Of a DNA stretch of 45,535 bases, positions 1 to 10,355 are shown one piece after another (positions within the stretch are counted from its first letter, which is position 1; every line of letters begins with the position of its first letter). The stretch comes from Lysobacteraceae bacterium. GTDB taxonomy: Bacteria > Pseudomonadota > Gammaproteobacteria > Xanthomonadales > Xanthomonadaceae. Position numbers and translations under genes: made by a program. Where the stretch lies: the NCBI GenBank assembly GCA_031263725.1, contig JAISFF010000076.1:1-45535 (forward strand), read 5' to 3'. A model generated the notes under the pieces. That model did not search any database and was not told the origin of the DNA. It worked only from the letters and a program-made list of their open reading frames with translations.

Positions 1-1
1 C

Positions 2-163
2 ATCCGCACGCTCAAGGAGCAGTGCGTGCATCGCTACCGCTTCGAGACCTTGCCGCATGCCAGCCGCGTGATCGGCGACTGGATTCACTTTTACAACCAT
101 CAGCGCCCTCATCAGGCGCCGGCGATGAAAACCCCGGCTGAGGTTTATGCGTTAGCCGTTTAA
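2..163 (+). pseudogene. IS3-family transposase (OrfB, integrase core), C-terminal end only
   Basis: The window opens inside an open frame of 53 codons ending in TAA. The peptide contains the motif HFYNHQRPHQAPAMKTPAEV, the usual end of the rve integrase core of IS3-family OrfB: the catalytic Glu helix lies just upstream, then the N-x-x-RPH motif. Only the 3' end is visible, so I cannot tell whether the element is intact to the left. No convincing terminal inverted repeat was recognised between the stop codon and mraZ. Its position directly upstream of the dcw promoter suggests an insertion or rearrangement boundary there. Confidence 0.85.
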
Positions 164-381
164 GGTGAGCAGGTTCGGCTGGGTCATTACAGTTCCGCGC
201 AGTTCGAGCTGGGGCGTCTTCGCTGCCGGTCGGCCGGGCACTGTGGTTCAGCTTTGGGCTCACACAGCCTGTAATCTCAAAATTTGAGTCTAAACAGTGG
301 CTTGTGGAAAAGCCTTGAACTTGTTTGTGAAATGTTTTGCAAGTTATTGATGTTCATGATGATTTTTTCACTTCTTGGCTG
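164..381. other. Intergenic stretch between IS3 remnant and mraZ promoter
   Basis: No gene is supported here. It should include the right end of the IS3-type element, although its terminal repeat could not be identified. A 13-bp palindrome (CTCAAAATTTGAG) lies at 276-288. The sequence becomes AT-rich from about 300 towards the mraZ promoter. Confidence 0.5.
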
Positions 382-410
382 TTGACAACCTTGTGCGTCA
401 CTTCTAAGGT
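382..410 (+). promoter_or_regulatory. Probable sigma-70 promoter of the dcw operon (mraZ promoter)
   Basis: A perfect -35 hexamer TTGACA (382-387) is separated by 17 nt from TAAGGT (405-410), a weak -10. No other equally good promoter is seen before mraZ, and the genes from rsmH to ftsA have no gaps that could hold a separate one. It probably drives much of the cluster. Confidence 0.6.
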
Positions 411-433
411 GGGCACATGGGGGGAAATCGGGT
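410..433 (+). promoter_or_regulatory. Putative MraZ operator (GGG repeats at 10-bp spacing)
   Basis: G-tracts occur in phase: TGGG at 410, GGGG at 420 and GGGT at 430. In E. coli MraZ represses its own promoter by binding TGGGN repeats spaced 10 bp apart near the start site. The spacing and position, just after the -10 element, fit that model, but only the first repeat matches TGGG exactly. The match to the family site is inference. Confidence 0.45.
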
Positions 434-497
434 TTTTTGTGGTTTTCCGTGGCTGAGTCGCGCTTCGCGGGAAGTGCAAGGCATCGAGTGCAGTGTT

Positions 498-944
498 GTG
501 TTCCAAGGTGAAACTGCCATCACCGTCGATGACAAGGGCCGGGTAGCGATTCCTACGAGCTATCGGGAACGGGTCGCGCGCGCGTGTGACAACCGGTTGG
601 TCATCACCTACAACCCCTTCGAGGGCGGTTCGCTGTACCTGTATCCGGAAAGCGAGTGGCAGCGGGTGCGCGAGGCGGTCAACCAGCTGCCCAGTGCGCG
701 TGCCGCGCATCGCAGCCTGCAATTGAAGCTGGTCGGCGCGGCGACTCCGGTGGAACTGGACGGCAACGGCCGCATCAGCATCCCGGCCAGTCACCGCAAT
801 GCGGTTGGCATCGAGAAGAAAGCCGTGCTGTTGGGCATGGGCGACAAATTCGAGCTCTGGAGCGAGCAAGCGCATCGGGCGCAGATCCAGCGGACATTGA
901 CCGACGAGGATCTGAGCGAACAGATGCTCGATCTCAAACTGTGA
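498..944 (+). CDS. mraZ: MraZ transcriptional regulator
   Basis: This 148-residue protein has two SpoVT-AbrB (MraZ) domains, with the signature D-x-K/N-GR-x-x-IP at residues 11-19 (DDKGRVAIP) and 88-96 (DGNGRISIP). The GTG at 498 is chosen as the start because it gives the conserved beginning (V/M)[13 protein letters not shown] and the family's usual length; an in-frame ATG at 417 would add 27 residues that resemble nothing and would overlap the operator. MraZ is a ring-forming DNA-binding protein that represses the dcw promoter. Its stop codon TGA (942-944) shares a base with a possible ATG of rsmH. Confidence 0.95.
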   Translation: MFQGETAITVDDKGRVAIPTSYRERVARACDNRLVITYNPFEGGSLYLYPESEWQRVREAVNQLPSARAAHRSLQLKLVGAATPVELDGNGRISIPASHRNAVGIEKKAVLLGMGDKFELWSEQAHRAQIQRTLTDEDLSEQMLDLKL

Positions 945-955
945 TGGGGGCGTTC

Positions 956-1906
956 ATGCCCATGCAGGCGCAAGCCGGACACGCACAGATGCCGCACCAG
1001 CCGGTGATGTACGCGCAGGCGCTGGAAGGCTTGCGGATAGTGGAAGACGGAATGTATCTCGACGGAACATTCGGTCGCGGCGGACACGCGCGCGGCGTAT
1101 TGCAACAACTGGGCGACAGAGGGCGGTTGCTGCTGATGGACAAGGATCCGGAAGCGATCACGGTGGCTCAGCGCGATTTCGGCGCCGATCCCCGCGTTTC
1201 GATTCGTCACGGCAGCTTCGCCGGGCTGGGCGAATGGGCGCTCGCCCGCGATCTGGACGGCATCCTGTTCGACCTGGGCGTGTCTTCGCCGCAGTTGGAT
1301 GTGGCCGAACGCGGTTTCAGCTTCGGCAAGGACGGACCGCTGGACATGCGTATGGATCCGGAGTCGGGCGAAAGCGCGTCGCAGTGGCTGGCGCGCGCCG
1401 ACGAGCGCGGGATCGCCGATGTGCTGTGGCAATATGGAGAAGAGCGGATGAGCCGCCGCATCGCCCGCGCCATCGTGCAGCGGCGCGAGCAGACGCCGTT
1501 CACGCGCACTTCGGACCTGGCCGATGTCATCGTTTCGGTGGTGGGGCGCGGCAAGCAGGACATCCATCCGGCGACGCGCAGCTTCCAGGGCATCCGCATC
1601 CACATCAATCGCGAGCTGGCCGATCTGGAAGACGGGCTGGACGCGGCGCTGGTAGCGCTGAAGCCGGGCGGACGCCTGGCAGTGATCAGCTTTCACTCGC
1701 TGGAAGACCGCATCGTCAAACAGTTCATCATGCGTCATGCCAAAGCTCCGCCGGCGAACCGGCGGCTGCCGGCGCTGGGTGCCTTCGTCCCGACCCTGTA
1801 TGGCATCGGCGGCGCGATACGCGCGAAGGCCGGGGAAGTCGCGGCGAATCCGCGCGCGCGCAGCGCGGTGCTGCGAGTCGCCGAGAAACCGGAGGCGAGG
1901 GCATGA
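956..1906 (+). CDS. rsmH: 16S rRNA (cytosine1402-N4)-methyltransferase RsmH (MraW)
   Basis: RsmH is a class I SAM-dependent methyltransferase that modifies C1402 in the decoding centre of 16S rRNA. Seen here are the SAM-binding [11 protein letters not shown] (residues 36-46), the acidic MDKDPEA (61-67) and the family motif ISFHSLED (244-251). With the ATG at 956, which has a GGGGG ribosome-binding stretch 5 nt upstream, the protein has 316 residues. An in-frame ATG at 944 that overlaps the mraZ stop would add four residues and cannot be excluded. The stop overlaps the ftsL start by 4 nt (ATGA), indicating translational coupling. Confidence 0.93.
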   Translation: MPMQAQAGHAQMPHQPVMYAQALEGLRIVEDGMYLDGTFGRGGHARGVLQQLGDRGRLLLMDKDPEAITVAQRDFGADPRVSIRHGSFAGLGEWALARDLDGILFDLGVSSPQLDVAERGFSFGKDGPLDMRMDPESGESASQWLARADERGIADVLWQYGEERMSRRIARAIVQRREQTPFTRTSDLADVIVSVVGRGKQDIHPATRSFQGIRIHINRELADLEDGLDAALVALKPGGRLAVISFHSLEDRIVKQFIMRHAKAPPANRRLPALGAFVPTLYGIGGAIRAKAGEVAANPRARSAVLRVAEKPEARA

Positions 1907-2178
1907 GGATCAGCCTGAGCCGGATTCTGCTCGTTCTCGTGACCCTGGCGGTGGTCGCCACCGCAATCGGCGTGGTCTACACCCGGCATCAGCATCGCCA
2001 GTTGTTCGGCGAGCTGATGCGGCTGGAGCGCGAACGCGACGAACTGAATATCGAATTCAGCCGCCTGCAACTGGAGCAGGCCACCTGGTCGGAAGCCAAT
2101 CGCATCGATCAGGTCGCGCGCGAACGCCTGAACATGAAATTCCCGGAAGCGTCCGATGTCGTGGTGGTGCGGCCATGA
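1903..2178 (+). CDS. ftsL: Cell division protein FtsL
   Basis: This is a small bitopic protein of 91 residues. It has a short cytoplasmic Arg-containing N-terminus, one membrane segment at about residues 7-26, then a charged periplasmic heptad-type coiled coil rich in Glu, Arg and Leu. This is the typical FtsL layout; FtsL partners with FtsB and FtsQ to recruit and activate FtsWI. Sequence identity in this family is low, so the call rests on size, topology and position between rsmH and ftsI. It overlaps both neighbours by 4 nt. Confidence 0.9.
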   Translation: MRISLSRILLVLVTLAVVATAIGVVYTRHQHRQLFGELMRLERERDELNIEFSRLQLEQATWSEANRIDQVARERLNMKFPEASDVVVVRP

Positions 2179-4028
2179 ACAGTCGCGGCAGCCGCAATCG
2201 TCATCAGTTCGACCTGCGCGGACGGCTGCTGCTGGTCGCGGCCGCGCTGGGCCTGTGCTCGGTCGCGCTGGTCGGTCGCGCTGCCTATGTGCAACTGATC
2301 AACAGTGATTTCTACCAGCGCCAGGGCGAAGCGCGCTTCGTCCGCGAACTGCCGATTCCCACGTCGCGCGGCATGATCACCGATCGCAACGGCGAGCCGG
2401 TGGCGGTTTCGACGCCGGTGGAATCGATCTGGGGCAATCCGCAGGAACTGCTGCGCAATCCCGACCGTTTGCCGGAGCTGGCGCAGGCCCTGGACATGCC
2501 GCTGGAGGTTCTGTCGAGCCGGTTGTCGCAACGCGCGGACAAGGAATTCGTCTATCTGAAACGCCGCATCAATCCGGATCAGGCGCGGCGGATCATCGCC
2601 CGCGATATTCCGGGAGTGTTCTCGCAGCGCGAGTTTCGCCGCTTCTATCCGCAGGGCGAAGCCATGGCGCATGTGCTGGGCTTCACCAACATCGACGACC
2701 ACGGCCAGGAAGGGCTGGAACTGGCGTTCGACGAATGGCTCAGCGGTACGCCCGGCGTGCAGAAGGTGATCCGCGACCGCCAGGGCCGTGCGGTCGAAAG
2801 TGTCGATCTGGTACGGGCGGCGCAGCCGGGCCAGGACCTGACCCTGAGCATCGATCGCCGCATCCAGTTCCTGGCTTATCGCGAACTGCGCAATGCGCTG
2901 GTCCAGAACCAGGCCAGCAGCGGCTCGATCGTGATTCTCGATGTAGCCACCGGCGAAGTGCTGGCGATGGTCAATCTGCCGACCTACAACCCCAATTCGG
3001 TCAGCGGCGTGAATCCGGAGACGCGGCGCAACCGCGCGGTGACCGATCTGGTCGAGCCGGGCTCGACGATGAAGCCGATCACCGTGGCGGCGGCGCTGAA
3101 GGCTGGCGTGGTCACGCCCAATACGCTGGTGGATACGTCTCCCGGCTACATGTCGCTGGGCCGCTACACGATCCGCGATGTCAGCAACAACGGCGTGCTG
3201 ACCGTCACCGGCATCATCACCAGGAGCTCCAACATCGGCGCGGCGAAGCTGGCGGCGAAACTGCCGGACGATTATTTCTACGATGTGATACGCGGCTTCG
3301 GCTACGGCACGGTGCCGCACAGCGGTTTCCCCGGCGAGGCCGGCGGCGTGCTGTTGCCGCCGCGACGCTGGAGCGGCTCGAGCAAGGCCACGATGGCCTA
3401 TGGCTACGGCATGTCGGTGACGCCGCTGCAGATCGCGCAGGCCTATGCGGCGCTGGGCAATGGCGGTTACCTGATCGCGCCGACCTTCGTCAAGGGCCGG
3501 CGCAACGAGGGCGAGCAGGTCATCGATCCGCAGACCGCGGCCGAGATCGTGCGAATGATGGAGACGGTCACCGTGCAGGGCGGCGCTCGGCGCGCGGCGA
3601 TCCTGGGCTATCACGTCGCCGGCAAGACCGGCACCTCGCGCAAGGCCAGCGGTGGCGGTTATGCGCATGGCCGCTATATCTCGCTGTTCGCCGGACTGGT
3701 GCCGGCGACCAATCCGCGTTTCGCCACCGTGATCGTCATCAACGATCCGCAGGGCGGTCGTTATTACGGTGGCCTGGTATCGGCGCCGGTTTTCCACAAT
3801 GTCATGGAAGGCGCGCTGCGGCTGATGGATGTGCCGCCGGACGATATCAATGCCTGGTTGACCGTGCAGGCGGGCAGCCATGCCCGCAATGTGATTCCTG
3901 TGCCGAACGGCGCGGCCGATGTCTTGCCGCAGGTCGATGGCGCTGCGGCGGCCGACGAGATCGATGCGGCGATTCCTGTGGCCGCGTGGCCGTTGCCGCC
4001 AGCCGTGCCGGTGGAGAATCGCCAATGA
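2175..4028 (+). CDS. ftsI: Peptidoglycan D,D-transpeptidase FtsI (PBP3)
   Basis: FtsI is the septal class B penicillin-binding protein of 617 residues. It has an N-terminal basic tail and a membrane anchor (about 18-38), a dimerisation domain (about 55-210) and a transpeptidase domain. All three active-site motifs are present: S297-T-M-K300 (nucleophile Ser297), S351-S-N353 and K484-T-G-T487. It cross-links septal peptidoglycan together with FtsW, encoded downstream. The 4-nt overlaps with ftsL and murE suggest coupled translation. Confidence 0.97.
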   Translation: MNSRGSRNRHQFDLRGRLLLVAAALGLCSVALVGRAAYVQLINSDFYQRQGEARFVRELPIPTSRGMITDRNGEPVAVSTPVESIWGNPQELLRNPDRLPELAQALDMPLEVLSSRLSQRADKEFVYLKRRINPDQARRIIARDIPGVFSQREFRRFYPQGEAMAHVLGFTNIDDHGQEGLELAFDEWLSGTPGVQKVIRDRQGRAVESVDLVRAAQPGQDLTLSIDRRIQFLAYRELRNALVQNQASSGSIVILDVATGEVLAMVNLPTYNPNSVSGVNPETRRNRAVTDLVEPGSTMKPITVAAALKAGVVTPNTLVDTSPGYMSLGRYTIRDVSNNGVLTVTGIITRSSNIGAAKLAAKLPDDYFYDVIRGFGYGTVPHSGFPGEAGGVLLPPRRWSGSSKATMAYGYGMSVTPLQIAQAYAALGNGGYLIAPTFVKGRRNEGEQVIDPQTAAEIVRMMETVTVQGGARRAAILGYHVAGKTGTSRKASGGGYAHGRYISLFAGLVPATNPRFATVIVINDPQGGRYYGGLVSAPVFHNVMEGALRLMDVPPDDINAWLTVQAGSHARNVIPVPNGAADVLPQVDGAAAADEIDAAIPVAAWPLPPAVPVENRQ

Positions 4029-5530
4029 GCGCGCGAATGGTGCTGTCGCGGCTGTTGCCTGATCTGGCCTTGCCGTATGACGCGTTGATCAACGGGCTGG
4101 CAATGGACAGCCGTGATGTCCAATGGGGCAATGCTTTCATCGCCGTCGGCGGTTTCGGTACCCACGGCCTGGCGCATGTGGAGCAGGCCCGGGCCCGGGG
4201 CGCCAGCGCAATCCTGTTCGAGCCACCGGCGCCGGCGGAATATCCGGCGCCGGCGGATGCGATCGCGGTGCCGGGGCTGCGGCAGCGCCTGGGAGAAATC
4301 GCGCGCCTGTTCTATGCCATCTCAAGGGACGAGATGTACAACAAGTTCAAGATCGTGGGCGTCACCGGCACCAACGGCAAGACATCGATCGTGCAGATGT
4401 TGACACAGGCTTGGCATCTGAAAGGATTGTGTTGCGGCAGCATCGGTACGCTTGGCGCGGGTCTGTATGGCCAGATGCGGCCGACGGGGTTCACCACGCC
4501 GCTGGTGCTGCGCACGCATGCGTTGCTCAAGGAGCTGAAGGATGCCGGCGCGCGCGGAGTGGCGATGGAGGTCAGCTCGCACGCGCTCGACCAGGGACGG
4601 GTCGATGGCATTGAATTCGATGTAGGGATATTTACCAATCTTACCCGCGACCATCTGGACTATCACGGCGACATGGCGCGCTACGGCGCAGCCAAGGCCA
4701 AGCTGTTCGATCGCCTGACCCAATACGGTATGGCGGTGATCAATCTGGATGATCCGTTCGGGGTGGAACTGTTCGAGGCGACAAGGAAGAAAAAGCACAC
4801 CGTTGGGATCAGTTCGCGCGGGCACCCGGATGCCACATTCCGGGCGGACAACGTGCGCCTGGATGCGGCTGGAATCAGTTTCGATCTGGTCATAACCCGG
4901 ACTCCGTACGGAATGATCGATTCGCCGGTCCCGAAACCGGTGTGTTCACCACTGCTGGGGCGCTTCAATGTCGACAACCTGCTGGCCGTGGCGACCGTGC
5001 TGTATCTGGACGATAGTCAGTACCTGGGACAGGACCTGTCGCAATTGCAACCCATCGCCGGGCGCATGAACCGCCTCGGCGGCGATGGCGGCCGGCCGCT
5101 GGTGGTGGTCGATTACGCGCATACGCCGGATGCGCTCGAACAGGCATTGACCAGCCTCCACGACCATGCGGCCGGAAAGCTGATCTGCGTTTTCGGCTGC
5201 GGCGGCGACCGCGACCGCGGCAAGCGTCCGCAGATGGCCGCGCTGGCGGAACGGTGCGCCGACCGCGTCATCGTGACCGACGACAATCCGCGCACCGAAA
5301 ACGGCGATGCGATCGTCGCCGACATCATGGCCGGCTTCGCCGATCCGCAGGCGGTGACGGTCGAGCGCGACCGCGCGCGCGCGATCGGCGATGCGATCGC
5401 ACAGGCGAATGCCGGCGACATCGTGCTGATAGCCGGCAAGGGGCACGAGCCCTATCAGGAGATCAACGGCGTCAGGTATCCGTTCGACGACACGCAGGTG
5501 GCGTGTCGGGCGCTGGAGGTATGCGCATGA
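4025..5530 (+). CDS. murE: UDP-MurNAc-L-Ala-D-Glu:meso-diaminopimelate ligase MurE
   Basis: MurE is the cytoplasmic ATP-dependent ligase that adds the third amino acid of the stem peptide. The protein has 501 residues. The Mur-ligase P-loop GTNGKTS is at 115-121, and the meso-DAP-specific DNPR motif is at 420-423, so the expected substrate is meso-diaminopimelate, not lysine. The C-terminal domain continues with GKGHEPYQ, typical of the family. It overlaps ftsI and murF by 4 nt each. Confidence 0.96.
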   Translation: MSARMVLSRLLPDLALPYDALINGLAMDSRDVQWGNAFIAVGGFGTHGLAHVEQARARGASAILFEPPAPAEYPAPADAIAVPGLRQRLGEIARLFYAISRDEMYNKFKIVGVTGTNGKTSIVQMLTQAWHLKGLCCGSIGTLGAGLYGQMRPTGFTTPLVLRTHALLKELKDAGARGVAMEVSSHALDQGRVDGIEFDVGIFTNLTRDHLDYHGDMARYGAAKAKLFDRLTQYGMAVINLDDPFGVELFEATRKKKHTVGISSRGHPDATFRADNVRLDAAGISFDLVITRTPYGMIDSPVPKPVCSPLLGRFNVDNLLAVATVLYLDDSQYLGQDLSQLQPIAGRMNRLGGDGGRPLVVVDYAHTPDALEQALTSLHDHAAGKLICVFGCGGDRDRGKRPQMAALAERCADRVIVTDDNPRTENGDAIVADIMAGFADPQAVTVERDRARAIGDAIAQANAGDIVLIAGKGHEPYQEINGVRYPFDDTQVACRALEVCA

Positions 5531-6912
5531 GACCGGTCCCGCTGTCGTTGATCGCGCATTGGGCCGGCGGCGAGCTGCATGGCGAGGATGTGATGATCGC
5601 GTCCATCGCCCACGATACGCGGACGTTGACCGATGACAGTCTTTATGTCGCGTTGCGCGGCGAGCGTTTCGACGGGCACGATTTTGCCGTCGACGCCGAA
5701 GCCAGGGGCGCGACAGCGCTGCTGGTGGAACGTCGGCTGACTTCGACCTTGCCGCAGATCCGCGTGGTCGATACCCAGCGCGCGCTGGCCGATATCGCGG
5801 CCAGTATGCAGCGCGACCGGCCCGGCAAGGTGGTCGCGCTTACCGGCAGCAACGGCAAGACCAGCGTCAAGGCGCTGGTGATGTCGATCCTGCGGCTGGC
5901 GGGCAATGCCTATGCCAATCCCGGCAACCGCAACAACGAGATCGGACTGCCACTGGCCGTGATCGATGCGCCGGACGATGCCGATTTCGCCGTATATGAA
6001 ATGGGCGCGGGCAAACCGGGCGACATCGTCTACCTGACCGGCATCGTGCGCCCGGATGTGGCGCTGGTGAACAACATCGCCCCGGCGCATCTGCAGCGCA
6101 TGCACAGCCTGCTCGGCATCGCCGGGACCAAGGGCGCGATCTACTCGGCGCTGCCGGCACAGGGAACGGCGGTGGTCAATGCCGATGAACCGTTCGGTTT
6201 GTGGTTCGAGCAGGCCTGCATCGGCACGCCAGCTTCGCAGCGGCGCATCCATCGCTTCGGTCTGGACCACAGCGCCGACGTTCGCGCGCGCGCATTGCGT
6301 CCCCGCGATGAGGGTACCGGTTTCATTCTGATGACGCCGCGAGGCGAGGCCGAGGTGCGGCTGCGCTTGCCGGGTCGCCACAACGTGCGCAATGCGCTGG
6401 CCGCCACGGCGGTCGCGCTGGCCTGCGATGTGCCGCTGGCGACGATCGTCGAGGGATTGAATGCGGCGGAACCGGTTCCGGGCCGGCAGATCGCGCATGC
6501 GCTGAAACCGGGCGTGACGCTGATCGATGACAGCTACAACGCCAATCCCGGCTCGCTGGCGGCGGCGATCGAGACGCTGGCCGCGTATCCCGGCGAGTGC
6601 TGGCTGGTGCTGGGCGATATGCGCGAGCTCGGCCTGGCAGCGGAGGCGTTGCATGCGCAGGCCGGGCGCCATGCGCGCGCGGCCGGCATCAACCGTCTGT
6701 ATGCGCTGGGTCCGCTCAGCGTGGCCGCCGCGCATGCATTCGGCGCGGGTGGCCGCAGCTTCGACATGCATGCGGCCTTGCTGGAGGCGTTGGGCGCCGA
6801 TCTCGCCGGCGCGGGGCCGGTGCGCGTACTGATCAAAGGGTCGCGTGGCAGCGCGATGGACAGAATCGTGGCGGGCCTGCTCGCCGGGGGGGAACATTCG
6901 CATGTTGCTTGA
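5527..6912 (+). CDS. murF: UDP-MurNAc-tripeptide:D-Ala-D-Ala ligase MurF
   Basis: MurF attaches D-Ala-D-Ala to the UDP-MurNAc-tripeptide, completing the cytoplasmic pentapeptide precursor. The protein has 461 residues, with P-loop GSNGKTS at 107-113, the NRNNEIG segment shortly after it, and DDSYNANP in the C-terminal half, all typical of MurF. The ATG at 5527 is preferred over the in-frame ATG at 5521 because GGAGG (5515-5519) then sits 7 nt upstream; it also forms the ATGA overlap with murE. The end overlaps mraY by 11 nt. Confidence 0.95.
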   Translation: MRPVPLSLIAHWAGGELHGEDVMIASIAHDTRTLTDDSLYVALRGERFDGHDFAVDAEARGATALLVERRLTSTLPQIRVVDTQRALADIAASMQRDRPGKVVALTGSNGKTSVKALVMSILRLAGNAYANPGNRNNEIGLPLAVIDAPDDADFAVYEMGAGKPGDIVYLTGIVRPDVALVNNIAPAHLQRMHSLLGIAGTKGAIYSALPAQGTAVVNADEPFGLWFEQACIGTPASQRRIHRFGLDHSADVRARALRPRDEGTGFILMTPRGEAEVRLRLPGRHNVRNALAATAVALACDVPLATIVEGLNAAEPVPGRQIAHALKPGVTLIDDSYNANPGSLAAAIETLAAYPGECWLVLGDMRELGLAAEALHAQAGRHARAAGINRLYALGPLSVAAAHAFGAGGRSFDMHAALLEALGADLAGAGPVRVLIKGSRGSAMDRIVAGLLAGGEHSHVA

Positions 6913-7993
6913 ACTGGCCCGCTGGCTGCAGAACCTGGAAGGCTTCTTCGGGTTGTTCAACTACCTGACCTTCCGCGGCATTCTGGCGGCACTGACATCG
7001 CTGGCGCTGGCGCTGTGGCTCGGGCCGCGCCTGATCCGCAGGCTGGCGCAGTTCAGGGGCGGACAGCCGATCCGCCAGGATGGACCGCAGTCGCATTTCT
7101 CCAAGGCGGGCACGCCGACCATGGGCGGCGGCCTGATCCTGCTGACGGTGCTGTTGTCGGTATTGTTGTGGGGCGACCTGCGCAACCGCTACGTGTGGCT
7201 GGTGCTGGCGGTGATGCTGGGCTTCGGCGCGATCGGCTGGTACGACGACTGGATCAAGATCGCCAAGCGCGATCCGAACGGGCTGAAATCGCGCTGGAAG
7301 TATCTGTTGCAGTCGATCCTGGGTCTGGCCGCGGGCCTGGTGCTGTACTACACGGCCGAGCCGGGCGTGCCGGCGACGACGACGTTCTACATTCCATTGT
7401 TCAAGACCGTCGCCTTGCCGCTGGCCAGCGTGACCTTTGTCGCCATCGCCTATTTCTGGATCGTCGGATTCTCGAACGCGGTCAACCTGACCGATGGCCT
7501 GGACGGCCTGGCGATCATGCCGGCGGTGATGGTGGCCTGCGCGTTGGGCGTGTTCGCCTATGCCTCGGGTAACGTGGTGTTCGCCAGCTATCTGCAGATT
7601 CCGCGCATTCCGGGCGCGGGCGAACTGGTCATCATTTGCACCGCGATCGCCGGCGCCGGATTGGGCTTCCTGTGGTTCAACACTTATCCGGCAATGGTGT
7701 TCATGGGCGATGTCGGCGCGCTGGCATTGGGCGCGGTGCTCGGCGCCATCGCGGTGATCGTGCGCCAGGAACTGGTACTGGTGATCATGGGCGGCATTTT
7801 CGTGATCGAAACGCTGTCGGTGATGATCCAGGTGGCATCGTTCAAGATGACCGGCAAGCGCGTGTTCCGAATGGCGCCGATCCATCACCACTTCGAGCTG
7901 AAAGGCTGGCCCGAGCCGCGCGTGATCGTGCGTTTCTGGATCATTTCGGTGGTGCTGGTCCTGATCGGCCTGGCCACATTGAAGGTGCGCTGA
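6902..7993 (+). CDS. mraY: Phospho-MurNAc-pentapeptide transferase MraY (lipid I synthase)
   Basis: MraY is an inner-membrane transferase of 363 residues that moves phospho-MurNAc-pentapeptide onto undecaprenyl phosphate. Multiple hydrophobic segments are separated by the conserved cytoplasmic loops. These include the catalytic WYDDW (Asp115, Asp116), [14 protein letters not shown] and the HHHFELKG loop near the C-terminus. A G7 run in the end of murF probably supplies the ribosome-binding site. The gene ends with TGATG shared with ftsW. In E. coli murD would come next; here it does not. Confidence 0.96.
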   Translation: MLLELARWLQNLEGFFGLFNYLTFRGILAALTSLALALWLGPRLIRRLAQFRGGQPIRQDGPQSHFSKAGTPTMGGGLILLTVLLSVLLWGDLRNRYVWLVLAVMLGFGAIGWYDDWIKIAKRDPNGLKSRWKYLLQSILGLAAGLVLYYTAEPGVPATTTFYIPLFKTVALPLASVTFVAIAYFWIVGFSNAVNLTDGLDGLAIMPAVMVACALGVFAYASGNVVFASYLQIPRIPGAGELVIICTAIAGAGLGFLWFNTYPAMVFMGDVGALALGAVLGAIAVIVRQELVLVIMGGIFVIETLSVMIQVASFKMTGKRVFRMAPIHHHFELKGWPEPRVIVRFWIISVVLVLIGLATLKVR

Positions 7994-9279
7994 TGGAAAA
8001 CGCCGCGCGCCAGGCCACCCGCCACGACGACATCAAGGGCCGCTTCGATCCGTGGCTGCTGGGTCCGTCGTTGGCGTTGGCGTGCCTGGGCGTGGTGATG
8101 GTCGCTTCCAGCTCGATTGCCATCGGCGAGAACCTGGAGGTGGGCCCGTTCTATTTCCTGACCCGGCATCTGGTCTTTCTGGCCATCGGCCTGGCGCTGG
8201 CCGGATGGGCGATGTGCACCGAGCTGAAGACGATCGAGCGCTACAACCACCTGCTGTTGCTGGCTTGTTTCGCGCTGTTGCTGCTGGTGTTCGTTCCGGT
8301 CATCGGCAGCAGCGTCAATGGCGCGCGCCGCTGGATCAACCTGGGTGTGTCCAGGGTCCAGGTGGTCGAGGCGGTCAAACTGATGTTCATCGTCTGGCTG
8401 GCCAGCTATCTGGTGCGTTTCAGCGGCGATGTCGCGGTGACCTGGGGCGCGATGCTGAAGCCGTTGGGGGTGGCCGCCGGACTGGTGGCGCTGCTGCTGT
8501 TGCAGCCGGATTTCGGTTCCTCGTCGCTGCTGCTGGCAATCGCCGCCGGCATGCTGGTGCTGGGCGGCGTGAATCTGCCGAAGATGTCGCTGCCGATCAT
8601 CGTCGGCCTGCCGATCCTGGCCTTCGTCGCCATTCTCGAACCGTACCGGATGCGCCGCTTCACCACTTTCCTCGATCCGTGGGCCGATCAACTCGGTTCC
8701 GGCTATCAGTTGACCAACGCGCTGATGGCGATCGGCCGCGGCGAATGGTTCGGTGTCGGCCTGGGCGGCTCGGTGCAGAAGCTGTCATACCTGCCGGAAG
8801 CGCATACCGACTTCATCTTCGCGGTGATCGGCGAGGAGCTGGGTTTCTTCGGCGTCTGCGTGGTCATCGGTCTGTACACCCTGCTGGTCGGCCGCGCGCT
8901 CTACATCGGCGCGCGTTGCGTCGAGCGCCGCCGGCATTTCGCCGGCTACTGCGCCTTCGGCGTGGCGCTGTGGATCGGCCTGCAGGCCATCGTCTCGATC
9001 GGTGTCAACCTGGGTCTGTTGCCGACCAAGGGACTGACCCTGCCGCTGATTTCCTCCGGCGGCTCCAGCGTGGTGATGACCTGCGTGGCGCTCGGTCTGC
9101 TGCTGCGCGTGTCCTACGAACTGGATCGTTCGGAACGGCAGGTGGCGATACGCCGGGATGCGTTCCAGAGCGCCGAATCCGCGCCGGTCGCGGAAATGCC
9201 GGTGACGACGGCATCCGCCGGAGATCCGTCATCGCGTCCGCGCGAGCGGATCGAGCCGACCTACGCAGAGGTGGCATGA
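7993..9279 (+). CDS. ftsW: Septal peptidoglycan glycosyltransferase FtsW (SEDS family)
   Basis: FtsW is the lipid II polymerase that works with FtsI at the septum. The protein has 428 residues with about ten hydrophobic segments. SEDS motifs visible include [10 protein letters not shown], the region [19 protein letters not shown], and [13 protein letters not shown] near the end. A polar tail of about 50 residues follows the last membrane segment. The start codon ATG shares its A with the mraY stop, and the end overlaps murG by 4 nt. Confidence 0.95.
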   Translation: MENAARQATRHDDIKGRFDPWLLGPSLALACLGVVMVASSSIAIGENLEVGPFYFLTRHLVFLAIGLALAGWAMCTELKTIERYNHLLLLACFALLLLVFVPVIGSSVNGARRWINLGVSRVQVVEAVKLMFIVWLASYLVRFSGDVAVTWGAMLKPLGVAAGLVALLLLQPDFGSSSLLLAIAAGMLVLGGVNLPKMSLPIIVGLPILAFVAILEPYRMRRFTTFLDPWADQLGSGYQLTNALMAIGRGEWFGVGLGGSVQKLSYLPEAHTDFIFAVIGEELGFFGVCVVIGLYTLLVGRALYIGARCVERRRHFAGYCAFGVALWIGLQAIVSIGVNLGLLPTKGLTLPLISSGGSSVVMTCVALGLLLRVSYELDRSERQVAIRRDAFQSAESAPVAEMPVTTASAGDPSSRPRERIEPTYAEVA

Positions 9280-10355
9280 GCATGTCGGCGCCCGTGATGA
9301 TCATGGCCGGCGGTACCGGCGGACACATTTTCCCGGCTCTGGCGGTGGCCAAGGAGTTGCGCGCGCGTGGGATCGAAGTGACCTGGCTGGGCGCGGCCGG
9401 CGCGATGGAAACCCGGTTGGTGCCGCCACAGGGCATTCCGATGGACACGCTGCCGATCAGCGGCGTGCGCGGCAAAGGCAAGCTGGCGCTGCTGTCCGCC
9501 CCGCTCCGGATCCTGCGCGCGGTTCTCGCGGCGCGCGCCGTGATACGCGCGCGCAGGCCCGGCGTGGTGATCGGCTTCGGCGGATTTGCCTCGGGGCCCG
9601 GTGGCGTGGCTGCCCGGCTGGCAGGATTGCCTTTGCTGGTGCACGAGCAGAACCGCGCTCCCGGCATGACCAACCGGATTCTGGCCCGTTTCGCCAAGCG
9701 CATTCTGGTCGGCTTCCCCGGCAGTTTCGAAACCGGCGAAGAAGTGGTCGGCAATCCGGTGCGCGCGGAAATCGCGGCCTTGCCTGTGCCGGAAGTCCGC
9801 TGCGCCGGGCGCAAGCCGCCGCTGCGCCTGCTGGTGTTGGGTGGCAGCCAGGGCGCGCGTGCGCTGAATGTGGCACTGCCCAAGGCGCTGGGCGCCCTGC
9901 GCGAAGCGAACATCCGGGTTCGGCATCAGTGTGGCGAGAAGATGCGCGATGAAGCGGTATCCGCCTATGCCGATGCCGGCGTCGAAGCCAGCGTGGAGGC
10001 GTTCATCGACGACATGGCCGCCGCTTACGGATGGGCCGATCTGGTGGTCTGCCGGGCCGGCGCTTCCACGCTCGCCGAGTTGTGCGCAGCGGGCGTGGGC
10101 AGCGTGCTGGTGCCGTTCCCGCAGGCGGTCGACGACCATCAGACCCGCAACGCCGAATATTTGTCCGAACGTGGCGCCGCGCTGCTGCTGCCGCAGACCG
10201 GCCAGCTCGCCACGCAGCTACGGGATTTTCTGTTCGGCCTGGCGACGAATCCCGCGACCTGTCTGCCGATGGCGGAGGCCGCGCGCGGCCTGGCCCGCCC
10301 GCAGGCGGCACAGCGCATTGCCGACATTGTGATTGAAGAAGGAGCCAACGCATGA
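9276..10355 (+). CDS. murG: UDP-GlcNAc:lipid I GlcNAc transferase MurG (lipid II synthase)
   Basis: MurG is a peripheral membrane GT-B glycosyltransferase of 359 residues. The N-terminal glycine-rich loop [11 protein letters not shown] (residues 10-20) and the later GGSQGAR and RAGASTLAE segments are family signatures for lipid and UDP-GlcNAc binding. It converts lipid I to lipid II. A second in-frame ATG at 9282 is possible, but the one at 9276 makes the ATGA overlap with ftsW. It overlaps murC by 4 nt. Confidence 0.95.
   Translation: MSMSAPVMIMAGGTGGHIFPALAVAKELRARGIEVTWLGAAGAMETRLVPPQGIPMDTLPISGVRGKGKLALLSAPLRILRAVLAARAVIRARRPGVVIGFGGFASGPGGVAARLAGLPLLVHEQNRAPGMTNRILARFAKRILVGFPGSFETGEEVVGNPVRAEIAALPVPEVRCAGRKPPLRLLVLGGSQGARALNVALPKALGALREANIRVRHQCGEKMRDEAVSAYADAGVEASVEAFIDDMAAAYGWADLVVCRAGASTLAELCAAGVGSVLVPFPQAVDDHQTRNAEYLSERGAALLLPQTGQLATQLRDFLFGLATNPATCLPMAEAARGLARPQAAQRIADIVIEEGANA

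Noticed and set aside
2109-4025. Long minus-strand open frame (638 codons) opposite ftsI
   Set aside because: It mirrors a well-supported gene; its Arg/His/Gln-rich translation is the typical antisense of high-GC coding sequence.
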